Source: Bacteroidota bacterium (GTDB taxonomy: Bacteria > Bacteroidota > Bacteroidia > Chitinophagales > Chitinophagaceae). From it: DNA of 23,960 bases. Shown here piece by piece: positions 15,935 to 23,245 of the stretch. Every line of letters begins with the position of its first letter. Within the stretch, counting starts at the first letter, position 1. The position numbers were made by a program, and so were the translations under genes. The notes beneath the pieces were generated by a model. That model searched no databases. It was not told where the DNA came from and was given only the letters and a program-made list of their open reading frames with translations. The stretch lies in contig JAFAAT010000014.1 in assembly GCA_023426425.1 (NCBI GenBank), forward strand, positions 1-23,960, given 5' to 3'.

Positions 15935-17374
15935 TTGCACGTTCTACTTGAATCGCGAAAGCAAGGTTTAATAGAAATACCCCAACAAGATTTACTAATT
16001 TTAACACATACACTCGTATACAGCTCATATTGGGATTTCATTGGAAAGTACCTACACCACAAGTTTGGCGCAGAGTGGATCCTGTCAGCAGACCATTCGC
16101 TGCTTTTTCATGCCGGGAATAAGGCTGTACCTCAACAGCTAATGATCCGCTCCCCCAAGGGAAACAACAACCCTACTGTGCTTGCCCATAACACTTCGGT
16201 TTTCAACCTGAAAGCCAACTTACCTCCTCCTGACCAGTCACTCCTCCTGAATGGTGTGCGAATGTACAATCTCCCTTCTGCACTGGTTTATTGCTCACCT
16301 GCCTTCTACACCAGAAATACAATAGACGCAAGAGTGGCTCTTTCACTGATCAGAGACGTGTCAGAGGTTCTTTCAGTGCTTTTGGAACACGGACATAGTA
16401 CTCTCGCAGGCAGACTGGCAGGTGCTTTCAGAAATATGCGTCGGGACAATTTTGCAGATCAGATTATTGATACATTCAAGCAGGCAAATTACGATGTCCG
16501 TGAAACTGATCCATTTGCCGATAAGCCAGAACTGAATCTTTCTTTCCGCGAACGTGGCCCATATGCCAACAGAATCAGGCTAATGTGGAAACAAATGCGG
16601 GCGACAGTTATTTCCGTGTTTCCTGCAGCACCTGGAATTCCGGTGAGGAACAATGAGTATCTGAGAGACGTGGATAGCATGTATGTCACAGATGCGTATC
16701 ACTCTCTTTCAATAGAACGCTATCGCGTAACACCCAGTCTCATAGAAAAGGTCAGCAGCGGCAAATGGGATAGCAACAATAGCGAAGAAGATAGAAAGCA
16801 ACGGGATGCCATGGCCGCGAGAGGCTACTACCAGGCTTTTCAGGAGGTGAGAAAATCAATCGCAGCGATTCTCAACGGGTCTAATCCAGGTAGACAGGTC
16901 GACACGGATCACCCGAAATGGTACAGACAGTTGTTCGACCCAAGTGTAGCTGCCGGAATCCTAAAAGTTGCAGATTTGGCCGGATATAGTAATCAACAGG
17001 TTTACATCGGGAATTCCAGACACGTACCACTCGATGTGAACGCGATGAGAGATGCCATGCCTGTGTTGTTTGAATTACTCGAAGCAGAACCTGAAGCATC
17101 CGTACGAGCAGTACTCGGCCATTTCATTTTTGTCTTTATTCATCCATATATGGACGGAAATGGTCGAATGGGTCGTTTCCTGATGAACGCGATGTTAGCT
17201 TCGGGCGGCTATCCCTGGACAGTCATTCCCGTAGAAAAAAGACAGACATATATGCAGGCGCTTGAACAGGCAAGCCTGAACCAAGATATCAGCGAATTTG
17301 CTGCCTTCATTGCCTGGCTGGTAAATGAACGAATGAGAGGTAATTCTGTCGCCGAACTACCTGCAGGAAATTAA
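15935..17374 (+). CDS. Fic-domain protein with AbiEi-like N-terminal region, uncertain start
   Basis: This frame (479 codons from a TTG at 15935) carries a complete Fic core. HPYMDGNGRMGR at residues 403-414 matches HxFx(D/E)GNGRxxR, the motif of enzymes that transfer AMP or related groups from nucleotides to protein hydroxyls. SLSIER at 257-262 is placed like the inhibitory (S/T)xxxE(G/N) helix; Glu261 is kept, but Arg replaces the usual Gly/Asn. The N-terminal 180 residues (for example FHAGNKAVPQQLMIRSPKGN) resemble the AbiEi-type regulatory region seen before Fic domains in some proteins; I am moderately sure of that. There is no in-frame ATG or GTG between the glycosyltransferase stop and about residue 70. 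A one-base change in the T6 tract at 15931-15936 would join ATG 15925 or ATG 15921 to this frame. The gene is convergent with ruvB and looks lower in GC than glnN. Confidence 0.8.
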   Translation: MHVLLESRKQGLIEIPQQDLLILTHTLVYSSYWDFIGKYLHHKFGAEWILSADHSLLFHAGNKAVPQQLMIRSPKGNNNPTVLAHNTSVFNLKANLPPPDQSLLLNGVRMYNLPSALVYCSPAFYTRNTIDARVALSLIRDVSEVLSVLLEHGHSTLAGRLAGAFRNMRRDNFADQIIDTFKQANYDVRETDPFADKPELNLSFRERGPYANRIRLMWKQMRATVISVFPAAPGIPVRNNEYLRDVDSMYVTDAYHSLSIERYRVTPSLIEKVSSGKWDSNNSEEDRKQRDAMAARGYYQAFQEVRKSIAAILNGSNPGRQVDTDHPKWYRQLFDPSVAAGILKVADLAGYSNQQVYIGNSRHVPLDVNAMRDAMPVLFELLEAEPEASVRAVLGHFIFVFIHPYMDGNGRMGRFLMNAMLASGGYPWTVIPVEKRQTYMQALEQASLNQDISEFAAFIAWLVNERMRGNSVAELPAGN

Positions 17375-17406
17375 ATCCGGAGAAAGATTACCTTCCTTCT
17401 CAACAC

Positions 17407-18429
17407 CTAAAACAACGACCCACTCCCCGCCGGCCGCTCACGGTTCAGGTGCTTATAGGCTTTTTCCGTAGCCTCACGACCCCTTGGCGTACGCACGATA
17501 TAGCCTTCCTGAATGAGAAACGGTTCATAAACTTCCTCTATCGTCCCGGCCTCTTCTCCCACCGCAGTGGCAATATTATTGATTCCTGTAGGTCCTCCTT
17601 TGAATTTGTCGATTAGCGTAGCAAGTATCCTGTTATCCATCTCGTCCAGGCCGCTATTGTCCACGTTTAAAGCCTTCAATCCATGTTCTGTTATTCCCAG
17701 GTCTATCACACCGTTACCCAATACCTGCGCAAAGTCACGCATCCTTCTGAGTAGCCCATTTGCAATACGTGGGGTGCCCCTGCTCCTACCCGCAATCTCC
17801 ATAGCCGCATCCGACGTAATCTTTACATTCAGCAGATTGGCGGCCCGCATTATGATCCTTTGCAGCACTTCTTTTGTATAATAGTCCAGGCGCGACTTTA
17901 TCCCAAACCTGCTCAGCAAAGGCGCAGTCAGCAGTCCCGAGCGGGTAGTAGCGCCCACCAGTGTAAATGGGCTAATGTTGAGCTGAATGGATCGGGCAGC
18001 AGGTCCACTGTCTATCATAATGTCAATCTTGAAATCTTCCATCGCTGCATAGAGATATTCTTCCACTACAGTACTCAGCCTGTGTATTTCATCAATGAAT
18101 AACACATCCCGGGGCTCCAGACTAGTGAGCAAACCAGCAAGATCCGCAGGCTTCTCTATCACAGGTCCACTGGTCTCTTTGATAGCGACCCCCAACTCAT
18201 TGGCCACAATCCGCGAAAGCGTTGTTTTCCCAAGTCCCGGAGGCCCGTGAAAAAGTACATGATCAAGCGCCTCTCCGCGAAGGTTGGCAGCCTTGATGAA
18301 AATCCTCAGGTTCTCTATCAGCTGTGGCTGCCCGGAAAAATCTTCTATGGTCTGAGGTCTGATACTGTTCTCATATTCTTTCTCCTGCGGGCTCAGATTA
18401 TCAGTAGGGCGCACATGTGACTGGTCCAT
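17407..18429 (-). CDS. ruvB: Holliday junction branch-migration ATPase RuvB
   Basis: RuvB (340 aa, normal length) is the AAA+ motor that, with RuvA, drives branch migration of Holliday junctions in recombination and repair. Motifs seen: Walker A GPPGLGKT at residues 62-69, Walker B with DEIH at 113-116, sensor 1 GATTR at 159-163, and the arginine finger in LLSRFG (Arg174). The C-terminal winged helix contains GGPTGINNIATAVGEE and ends in RTPRGREATEKAYKHL. It is the only gene on the minus strand, convergent with the Fic gene (32 nt between stops) and divergent from the PLP enzyme gene. The start ATG at 18429 gives the usual N-terminal length. Confidence 0.97.
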   Translation of the reverse strand: MDQSHVRPTDNLSPQEKEYENSIRPQTIEDFSGQPQLIENLRIFIKAANLRGEALDHVLFHGPPGLGKTTLSRIVANELGVAIKETSGPVIEKPADLAGLLTSLEPRDVLFIDEIHRLSTVVEEYLYAAMEDFKIDIMIDSGPAARSIQLNISPFTLVGATTRSGLLTAPLLSRFGIKSRLDYYTKEVLQRIIMRAANLLNVKITSDAAMEIAGRSRGTPRIANGLLRRMRDFAQVLGNGVIDLGITEHGLKALNVDNSGLDEMDNRILATLIDKFKGGPTGINNIATAVGEEAGTIEEVYEPFLIQEGYIVRTPRGREATEKAYKHLNRERPAGSGSLF

Positions 18430-18567
18430 AAGCTAAGGTAAAGAATTGGTCCATGTCTGAATCGAACCTTTCCAAAAACAAAAACAAAAACAACAGAAAA
18501 ACGATTCAACCTCAAACAACTACCCGGCCAAACGAATCCACGACTAAACAACTCACTAAAACATCAA

Positions 18568-18575
18568 TACCTTTG
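18568..18575 (+). promoter_or_regulatory. Candidate -7 promoter box for the PLP enzyme gene
   Basis: TACCTTTG matches TAnnTTTG exactly and lies 13 nt before the first ATG (18589) and 22 nt before the second (18598). No clear -33 TTTG is present. The upstream divergent region also has a short run of three CAAAAA units (around 18475-18495). Confidence 0.45.
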
Positions 18576-18597
18576 TGTCCGTTTCAAAATGATTAGT

Positions 18598-19755
18598 ATG
18601 GCAAACAAGAATTATAAAATAGGCACAAAACTGATACACGCTGCAGTAGAACCAGATCCTACCACAGGTGCGATCATGACCCCCATCTACCAAACCTCGA
18701 CCTATGTACAGGCAGCCCCTGGTGACCACAAAGGTTATGAGTATGCACGCACTCAAAACCCTACGCGTACCGTTCTTCAGAATGCGCTGGCAGAAATAGA
18801 AAATGGTAAGTATGGCCTTTGCTTCGGCAGCGGAATGGCCGCTACAGACGCAGTTGCTAAACTCCTCATGCCCGGCGACGAAGTTATCGTAGCTAACGAC
18901 CTTTATGGCGGCACCTTTCGCATATTCACCAAGGTTTTCGCCAATTATGGAATTAAGTTCCATTTCATCGATATGAGCAATACGGAGAACATCCGCGGCT
19001 ATATCAACCAGAACACAAAAATGATCTGGGCAGAAACCCCCACAAACCCACTGCTTAATATCATCGATATAGAAGGTTGCTCGAAAATCGCCAAAGAACA
19101 TAACCTGCTACTGGTCGTCGACAACACCTTCGCTTCCCCTTACCTCCAGAATCCTATTGATTTCGGCGCAGATATCGTACTCCACTCTGCAACCAAATAC
19201 CTTGGCGGTCATTCCGACGTAGTTCATGGAGCATTGATCGTTAATAGCGAAGAACTGGACGAAAAGCTCCGCTTTATTCAAAACAGCTGTGGCGCCGTAC
19301 CCGGCCCACACGATGTATGGCTTGTGCTCAGAGGTATCAAAACCCTTCACGTGCGCATGCAACGCCATTGTGAAAACGGCAGGGCCATAGCAAACTTCCT
19401 CAAGGGTCATAACAAAGTAGCCAGGGTCTATTGGTGTGGCTTCGGAGATCATCCAAACCACCACATAGCCAAAAAGCAAATGAGAGACTTCGGCGGCATG
19501 ATCTCTTTCACCCTCAAGGACGACAGCATTGATGCAGCCAATGCAGTACTGAAAAAAACAGAGCTCTTCTCACTCGCCGAATCTCTCGGTGGCGTAGAAT
19601 CCCTGATCGGGCACCCAGCTTCCATGACGCATGGCTCCATTCCCAGAGAACAACGCATAGCCAACGGACTATCCGACTCGCTCATTCGTCTCTCTGTCGG
19701 CATCGAAGATATTGACGATCTGATCAAAGACCTGGAGCAGGCTTTGGGTAATTGA
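18598..19755 (+). CDS. Cystathionine gamma-synthase/gamma-lyase family PLP enzyme
   Basis: This is a trans-sulfuration-family, PLP-dependent enzyme (385 aa from ATG 18598; an ATG at 18589 adds three residues). The start at 18598 fits the family N-terminus (KIGTKLIHAAVEPDPTTGAI) and leaves a more usual leader after the -7 box. Signatures are YEYARTQNPTR (the Tyr/Arg that bind the phosphate of the neighbouring subunit's PLP), GSGMAATDA, VDNTFASPYLQNP, and SATKYLGGHSD with Lys200 as the Schiff-base lysine. Members make or cleave cystathionine or homocysteine derivatives. Sequence alone does not separate synthase (MetB) from gamma-lyase or O-acetylhomoserine sulfhydrylase here. Its TGA stop lies inside the first heptamer of the repeat block that follows. 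Confidence 0.93.
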   Translation: MANKNYKIGTKLIHAAVEPDPTTGAIMTPIYQTSTYVQAAPGDHKGYEYARTQNPTRTVLQNALAEIENGKYGLCFGSGMAATDAVAKLLMPGDEVIVANDLYGGTFRIFTKVFANYGIKFHFIDMSNTENIRGYINQNTKMIWAETPTNPLLNIIDIEGCSKIAKEHNLLLVVDNTFASPYLQNPIDFGADIVLHSATKYLGGHSDVVHGALIVNSEELDEKLRFIQNSCGAVPGPHDVWLVLRGIKTLHVRMQRHCENGRAIANFLKGHNKVARVYWCGFGDHPNHHIAKKQMRDFGGMISFTLKDDSIDAANAVLKKTELFSLAESLGGVESLIGHPASMTHGSIPREQRIANGLSDSLIRLSVGIEDIDDLIKDLEQALGN

Positions 19756-19795
19756 TAATTGTCAATTGTCAATTGTCAATTGTCAATTGTCAATG
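19750..19795 (+). repeat. AATTGTC heptamer array 1
   Basis: Six head-to-tail 7-nt units: one AATTGAT then five perfect AATTGTC, ending in AATG. The array begins within the last codons of the PLP enzyme gene, and the stop codon TGA is part of the first unit. Each junction contains the palindrome CAATTG. Confidence 0.95.
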
Positions 19796-19796
19796 A

Positions 19797-19823
19797 GGGG
19801 CTTATAGACGCCTTTGGTACGGG
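19797..19823 (+). repeat. 27-nt direct repeat, copy A
   Basis: Its core AGACGCCTTTGGTACGGG (19806-19823) recurs identically at 19880-19897, exactly 74 nt later. The preceding nine bases match with two or three differences. Both copies follow directly on a heptamer array. Confidence 0.9.
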
Positions 19824-19833
19824 GTAAAACGGG

Positions 19834-19870
19834 TTGATAATTGATAATTGTTAATTGTCAATTGTCAATT
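19834..19870 (+). repeat. AATTGTC heptamer array 2
   Basis: About five units in the same orientation as array 1: TTGAT, AATTGAT, AATTGTT, AATTGTC, AATTGTC, AATT. The 5' units are degenerate and the 3' units perfect. Confidence 0.9.
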
Positions 19871-19897
19871 GGGCCTTAGAGACGCCTTTGGTACGGG
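19871..19897 (+). repeat. 27-nt direct repeat, copy B
   Basis: Second copy of the 27-nt unit; it shares 18 identical bases with copy A and lies 74 nt downstream of it. It runs directly into the 11-nt array through the shared CGGG. Confidence 0.9.
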
Positions 19898-19994
19898 TAA
19901 GTACCGGGTAAGTACGGAGTAAGAACGGAGTAAGAAGCAAGTAAGAACGGAGTAGGAACCGAGTAAGAGCGGAGTAAGAACGGAATAAGAACCG
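19894..19994 (+). repeat. 11-nt purine-rich tandem array (CGGAGTAAGAA type)
   Basis: About nine degenerate units of 10-12 nt, mostly 11. They begin as CGGGTAAGTAC and drift to CGGAGTAAGAA. The strand shown is strongly purine-rich. The period is close to the DNA helical repeat. No open frame of note runs through it. Confidence 0.9.
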
Positions 19995-20008
19995 AAATCA
20001 CAGTTTTC

Positions 20009-20064
20009 AATTGTCAATTATTAATTGTCAATTGTGAATTGTCGGTTGTGAATTGCCAATTAAA
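20009..20064 (+). repeat. AATTGTC heptamer array 3 (degenerate)
   Basis: Eight units in the same orientation as arrays 1 and 2, more diverged (AATTATT, AATTGTG, GGTTGTG, AATTGCC, AATTAAA). It ends 9 nt before the ATG of the phosphopantetheinyl transferase gene, so it makes up most of that gene's immediate upstream region. Confidence 0.88.
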
Positions 20065-20073
20065 ATTAATGCC

Positions 20074-20715
20074 ATGCCTCTGTACAGGGAATGGGCCAGT
20101 GATCCTTTCAGCCTGGCCGCTATCTGGAAAATCGAGGAACCGGAAGCGTTCTTTGTCGAGCGCACCGGCATCGAGCCACTCATCAAAAACGAAAGAAAAA
20201 GGCTGGAACACCTCGCCGGCCGTTTTCTTCTTCGTTACCTCAAACAGGATTTCCCCCTCCTCCATATCCAGCCAGATGTCCACGACAAGCCAAGGATCAC
20301 CAACAACCAATACTATTTCTCCATCTCGCATTCCTATCCCTACGTAGCCGCCGTCGTAAGCCCCTACGTCGAGTGCGGCATCGATGTGCAGGTCTGGCAC
20401 CGCAGAATGCTGCAGCTACAGAATAAGTTCCTTTCCCCCGACGAACAAACCCTCTTCGACAACGACCCACAAAAACTTACGTTTGCATGGAGCGCCAAGG
20501 AGGCCGCCTACAAATGGCAGGGCCGCAGAGGCGTGGAGTTCATCGACCATCTTCCAATCACGCATCTAAACGAAACAGGAAATACCTTTTCCGCTACCGT
20601 CAATCTCATCCTCACCACTCCGCTCATCCAAATCCGTATCCAAGGTTTCCTCGAACAGGAGTTTGCCTGCGCACTCGTTTTAAACCCGGAAATTGTACAT
20701 CCGCAGTTTCAGTGA
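20074..20715 (+). CDS. 4'-phosphopantetheinyl transferase superfamily protein
   Basis: Enzymes of this family move the phosphopantetheine arm of CoA onto a serine of acyl or peptidyl carrier proteins. I start at ATG 20074 (213 aa, MPLYREWASDPF); a TTG at 20053 would add seven residues but lies in heptamer array 3. The two family motifs are present: GIDVQ with Asp104, and WSAKEAAYKWQG with Lys142, Glu143 and Lys147 at 139-150. Length and half-domain arrangement fit the Sfp/Gsp-like monomeric type. The acidic residue two after Asp104, a magnesium ligand in Sfp, is Gln here, a substitution that occurs in other members. No carrier-protein or polyketide/peptide synthetase gene is nearby, so the target may be the fatty-acid ACP or a distant cluster. 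Confidence 0.88.
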   Translation: MPLYREWASDPFSLAAIWKIEEPEAFFVERTGIEPLIKNERKRLEHLAGRFLLRYLKQDFPLLHIQPDVHDKPRITNNQYYFSISHSYPYVAAVVSPYVECGIDVQVWHRRMLQLQNKFLSPDEQTLFDNDPQKLTFAWSAKEAAYKWQGRRGVEFIDHLPITHLNETGNTFSATVNLILTTPLIQIRIQGFLEQEFACALVLNPEIVHPQFQ

Positions 20716-20782
20716 TATGTGACCATAAGAACTCACAACCACAAATGATGTCAATCTATATTCGTCGGGTTTTCACGATGCC

Positions 20783-20827
20783 ACTTGTTTCAAGTCATTG
20801 AAAACAATGCGTTTAGCTTATTTTTTT
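20783..20827 (+). terminator. Weak twin hairpin after the phosphopantetheinyl transferase gene
   Basis: Two adjacent 5-bp stems, ACTTG-ttt-CAAGT and CATTG-aaaa-CAATG (20783-20809), are followed after 11 nt by a run of seven Ts. The stems are short and the T-run is not adjacent, so termination here is uncertain. Confidence 0.25.
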
Positions 20828-20925
20828 GACTTCTATTCAAAGTCTAATCACAATTTGCAAAAAAATAAATCTCAATTTTTTTAGAAAAAATACACGGAAT
20901 TTCTTCGCAGTAACGCCAATTACTA

Positions 20926-20933
20926 TACTTTTG
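20926..20933 (+). promoter_or_regulatory. glnN -7 promoter box with upstream AT-rich tract
   Basis: TACTTTTG matches TAnnTTTG exactly and ends 14 nt before the glnN ATG. A TTCG at 20903-20906 lies 19 nt upstream as a poor -33. A very AT-rich stretch (about 20858-20892, with a T7 and an A6 run) sits just upstream, like an UP element. This fits a strong promoter for glutamine synthetase. Confidence 0.55.
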
Positions 20934-20947
20934 CAAAAAACAAATCT

Positions 20948-23140
20948 ATGTCTCCTTTACGTTTTCCTGCACTCAAAGAGCTCACCTCGGAGGATCGCAA
21001 AATTGGCCACTACAACGGCAAGCGCATCTCCTCCATGTTCGCAAGCAACGTATTCACCGGCCGCACCATGCGCGAATACCTCAGCGACGAAGCCTACAAA
21101 AGCCTGATGTCTTCCATTAAGGCTGGTGAAAAGATCGACCGCAGGATGGCAGACCAAATCGCCACAGGAATGAAAGCATGGGCCGAAGAACGTGGCGTTA
21201 CTCACTTCACCCACTGGTTCCAACCCCTCACCGGAACCACCGCCGAAAAACATGATTCTTTCTTTACCATAAAAAGCGATGGCACCGCACTCGAATTATT
21301 CGATGGAGACGCACTGATTCAGCAGGAGCCAGATGCATCTTCCTTCCCCAACGGAGGTATCCGCGCAACATTCGAAGCCCGTGGCTACACCGCCTGGGAC
21401 CCCTCATCTCCCGCATTCATCATGGAGAGTGGTTTCGGAAAGACTCTCTGCATACCTACAATCTTCATAGCATACAATGGCGAGTCACTGGACTACAAAG
21501 CACCCCTCCTGAAATCCATTGCTGCCATCGACAAAGCCGCAGTAGACGTCTGTCACTACTTCGATAAAAACGTTCAAAAAGTAACTGTCACCCTCGGCTG
21601 GGAACAGGAATATTTCGTCGTTGATGAAAACCTCGCCAATGCCCGCCCCGACCTCGTCATGTGCGGACGCACCCTCGTAGGCCACGCACCCGCAAAAGGT
21701 CAGCAGCTCGAAGACCACTATTTCGGATCCATTCCCGAAAGAGTCTTCGCCTTCATGCAGGACTTCGAACAGGAAGCTTATAAACTCGGCATCCCTCTGC
21801 GCACCCGCCATAATGAGGTCGCACCCGGTCAGTTCGAATGCGCCCCAATCTTTGAAGAGGTAAACATCGCAGTCGACCACAACTCCCTGCTGATGGACAT
21901 CATGCACAAGGTTGCCAAGCGCCACAAATTAAAAGTACTCCTCCACGAAAAACCTTTCAAAGGAGTAAACGGCAGCGGTAAACACAACAACTGGAGCATG
22001 GCCACCGACACTGGTGTCAACCTCCTCGCCCCCGGAAAGACTCCTCGCACCAACCTCATGTTCCTCACCTTCTTTGTCAACACAATCAAGGCAGTTCATG
22101 ACTATGCAGACCTCCTCCGCGCAGCTATCGCCTCAGAAAGCAACGACCACAGACTGGGAGCCAACGAAGCCCCGCCAGCAATCATGTCTGTCTTCGCAGG
22201 CACCTACCTCTCACAAGTGCTCGACGAGATCGAAACACGCGTGAAAGAAAAGTTCAGCGAGCAGGATGAAGTCATCCTCAAACTCGACATCCATAAGCAA
22301 ATCCCCGAGCTGCTCATGGACAACACCGACCGCAATCGTACTTCTCCCTTCGCCTTCACCGGCAACAAATTCGAGTTCCGTGCCGTAGGTTCTACTGCCA
22401 ACTGCGGATCTCCAATGACCGTATTAAACACCATCGTTGCCGAAACCCTCAGAAACTTCAAGAAAGAAGTGGACGAGCTAATCGCCAAAGGCGACAAGAA
22501 AGAAATCGCCATCATGCAGGTCCTCAGACGGTACATCGCCGAATCCAAAGCAATACGCTTCGAGGGCGACAACTATAGCGCAGAATGGGCAGAGGAAGCA
22601 AAGCGCCGCGGCCTAAGCAATTTCAAAACCACTCCCGAAGCGCTCGACGCCATCATCACCCCCGCATCTAAAAAACTCTTCGGCGAACATAACATATACA
22701 CGGCTCGTGAACTGGAAGCACGCCACGAGATCATGCTCGAAGATTATATCAAAAAGGTACAGATCGAAGCCCGCATCCTCGGATACCTGGCCACAAACCA
22801 CGTGCTCCCTGCTGCAGTCGGCTACCAGAATGTCCTTATTGAAAATGTCAAAGGTCTCAAAGATCTGGGCCTCGGCGAAGATTCCTACCGCTCACAACTC
22901 AACCTTATCAAGGTCGTGAGCAACCATATCCAGGAAATCAATGACAACGTTGAAGCCATGATAGAAGCCCGCAAACGCGCAAACAATTGCGGCAACACAC
23001 ACAAATGTGCGAACATGTACTGCAACGAGATCAAGCCTTTCTTCGATAAAATCCGCTACCACGCCGACAAACTCGAACTAGTTATCGACGATAAACTCTG
23101 GCCACTGCCTAAGTACCGCGAACTTCTGTTCCTTCGCTAA
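20948..23140 (+). CDS. glnN: Glutamine synthetase type III
   Basis: This large glutamine synthetase (730 aa) makes glutamine from glutamate, ammonia and ATP and acts as a dodecamer in the cytoplasm. The length and N-terminal segments (RKIGHYNGKRISSMFASNVF, then GVTHFTHWFQPLTGTTAEKH) are those of GSIII, not of the shorter GSI or GSII. Active-site segments seen: WEQEYFVVDE, RHNEVAPGQFECAPIFEEVN with His288-Asn289-Glu290, NGSGKHNNWS at 341-350 (glutamate/ATP loop), and NRTSPFAFTGNKFEFRAVGS with the conserved arginines. The C-terminal GSIII-specific region ends in PKYRELLFLR. It is monocistronic by structure: own promoter, and a strong terminator 20 nt after the stop. Codons are strongly C-ending. 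The symbol glnN is the one used for type III enzymes. Confidence 0.97.
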   Translation: MSPLRFPALKELTSEDRKIGHYNGKRISSMFASNVFTGRTMREYLSDEAYKSLMSSIKAGEKIDRRMADQIATGMKAWAEERGVTHFTHWFQPLTGTTAEKHDSFFTIKSDGTALELFDGDALIQQEPDASSFPNGGIRATFEARGYTAWDPSSPAFIMESGFGKTLCIPTIFIAYNGESLDYKAPLLKSIAAIDKAAVDVCHYFDKNVQKVTVTLGWEQEYFVVDENLANARPDLVMCGRTLVGHAPAKGQQLEDHYFGSIPERVFAFMQDFEQEAYKLGIPLRTRHNEVAPGQFECAPIFEEVNIAVDHNSLLMDIMHKVAKRHKLKVLLHEKPFKGVNGSGKHNNWSMATDTGVNLLAPGKTPRTNLMFLTFFVNTIKAVHDYADLLRAAIASESNDHRLGANEAPPAIMSVFAGTYLSQVLDEIETRVKEKFSEQDEVILKLDIHKQIPELLMDNTDRNRTSPFAFTGNKFEFRAVGSTANCGSPMTVLNTIVAETLRNFKKEVDELIAKGDKKEIAIMQVLRRYIAESKAIRFEGDNYSAEWAEEAKRRGLSNFKTTPEALDAIITPASKKLFGEHNIYTARELEARHEIMLEDYIKKVQIEARILGYLATNHVLPAAVGYQNVLIENVKGLKDLGLGEDSYRSQLNLIKVVSNHIQEINDNVEAMIEARKRANNCGNTHKCANMYCNEIKPFFDKIRYHADKLELVIDDKLWPLPKYRELLFLR

Positions 23141-23159
23141 TAATATAAGATCAATTCTT

Positions 23160-23200
23160 AAGAGGCTGCTCCCATTCCCACGGACAGCCTCTTTTGTTTT
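23160..23200 (+). terminator. Rho-independent terminator of glnN
   Basis: A 9-bp perfect stem, AAGAGGCTG (23160-23168) with CAGCCTCTT (23185-23193), has a 16-nt loop and is followed by a T-rich run (TTTGTTTT). It starts 20 nt after the glnN stop. It is the clearest intrinsic terminator in the window. Confidence 0.85.
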
Positions 23201-23245
23201 ACCAGCCTTTAGATTATCATTGTATTTTCGCCCAAACTTTTGCCA

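Noticed and set aside
17375..17406. Bidirectional terminator between the Fic gene and ruvB
   Set aside because: GAGAA and TTCTC can pair, but the inner part does not form a continuous stem and there is no clean T-run on either strand.
18470..18500. CAAAAA simple repeat in the ruvB/PLP enzyme divergent region
   Set aside because: Only three perfect units in an A-rich stretch; not distinguishable from low-complexity promoter sequence.
19750..20064. CRISPR array
   Set aside because: Repeat units are 7 and 11 nt with no unique spacers, and no cas gene is nearby.
21485..21925. Minus-strand open frame inside glnN
   Set aside because: Same codon-bias effect as in scoA; it lies wholly within a conserved glutamine synthetase.
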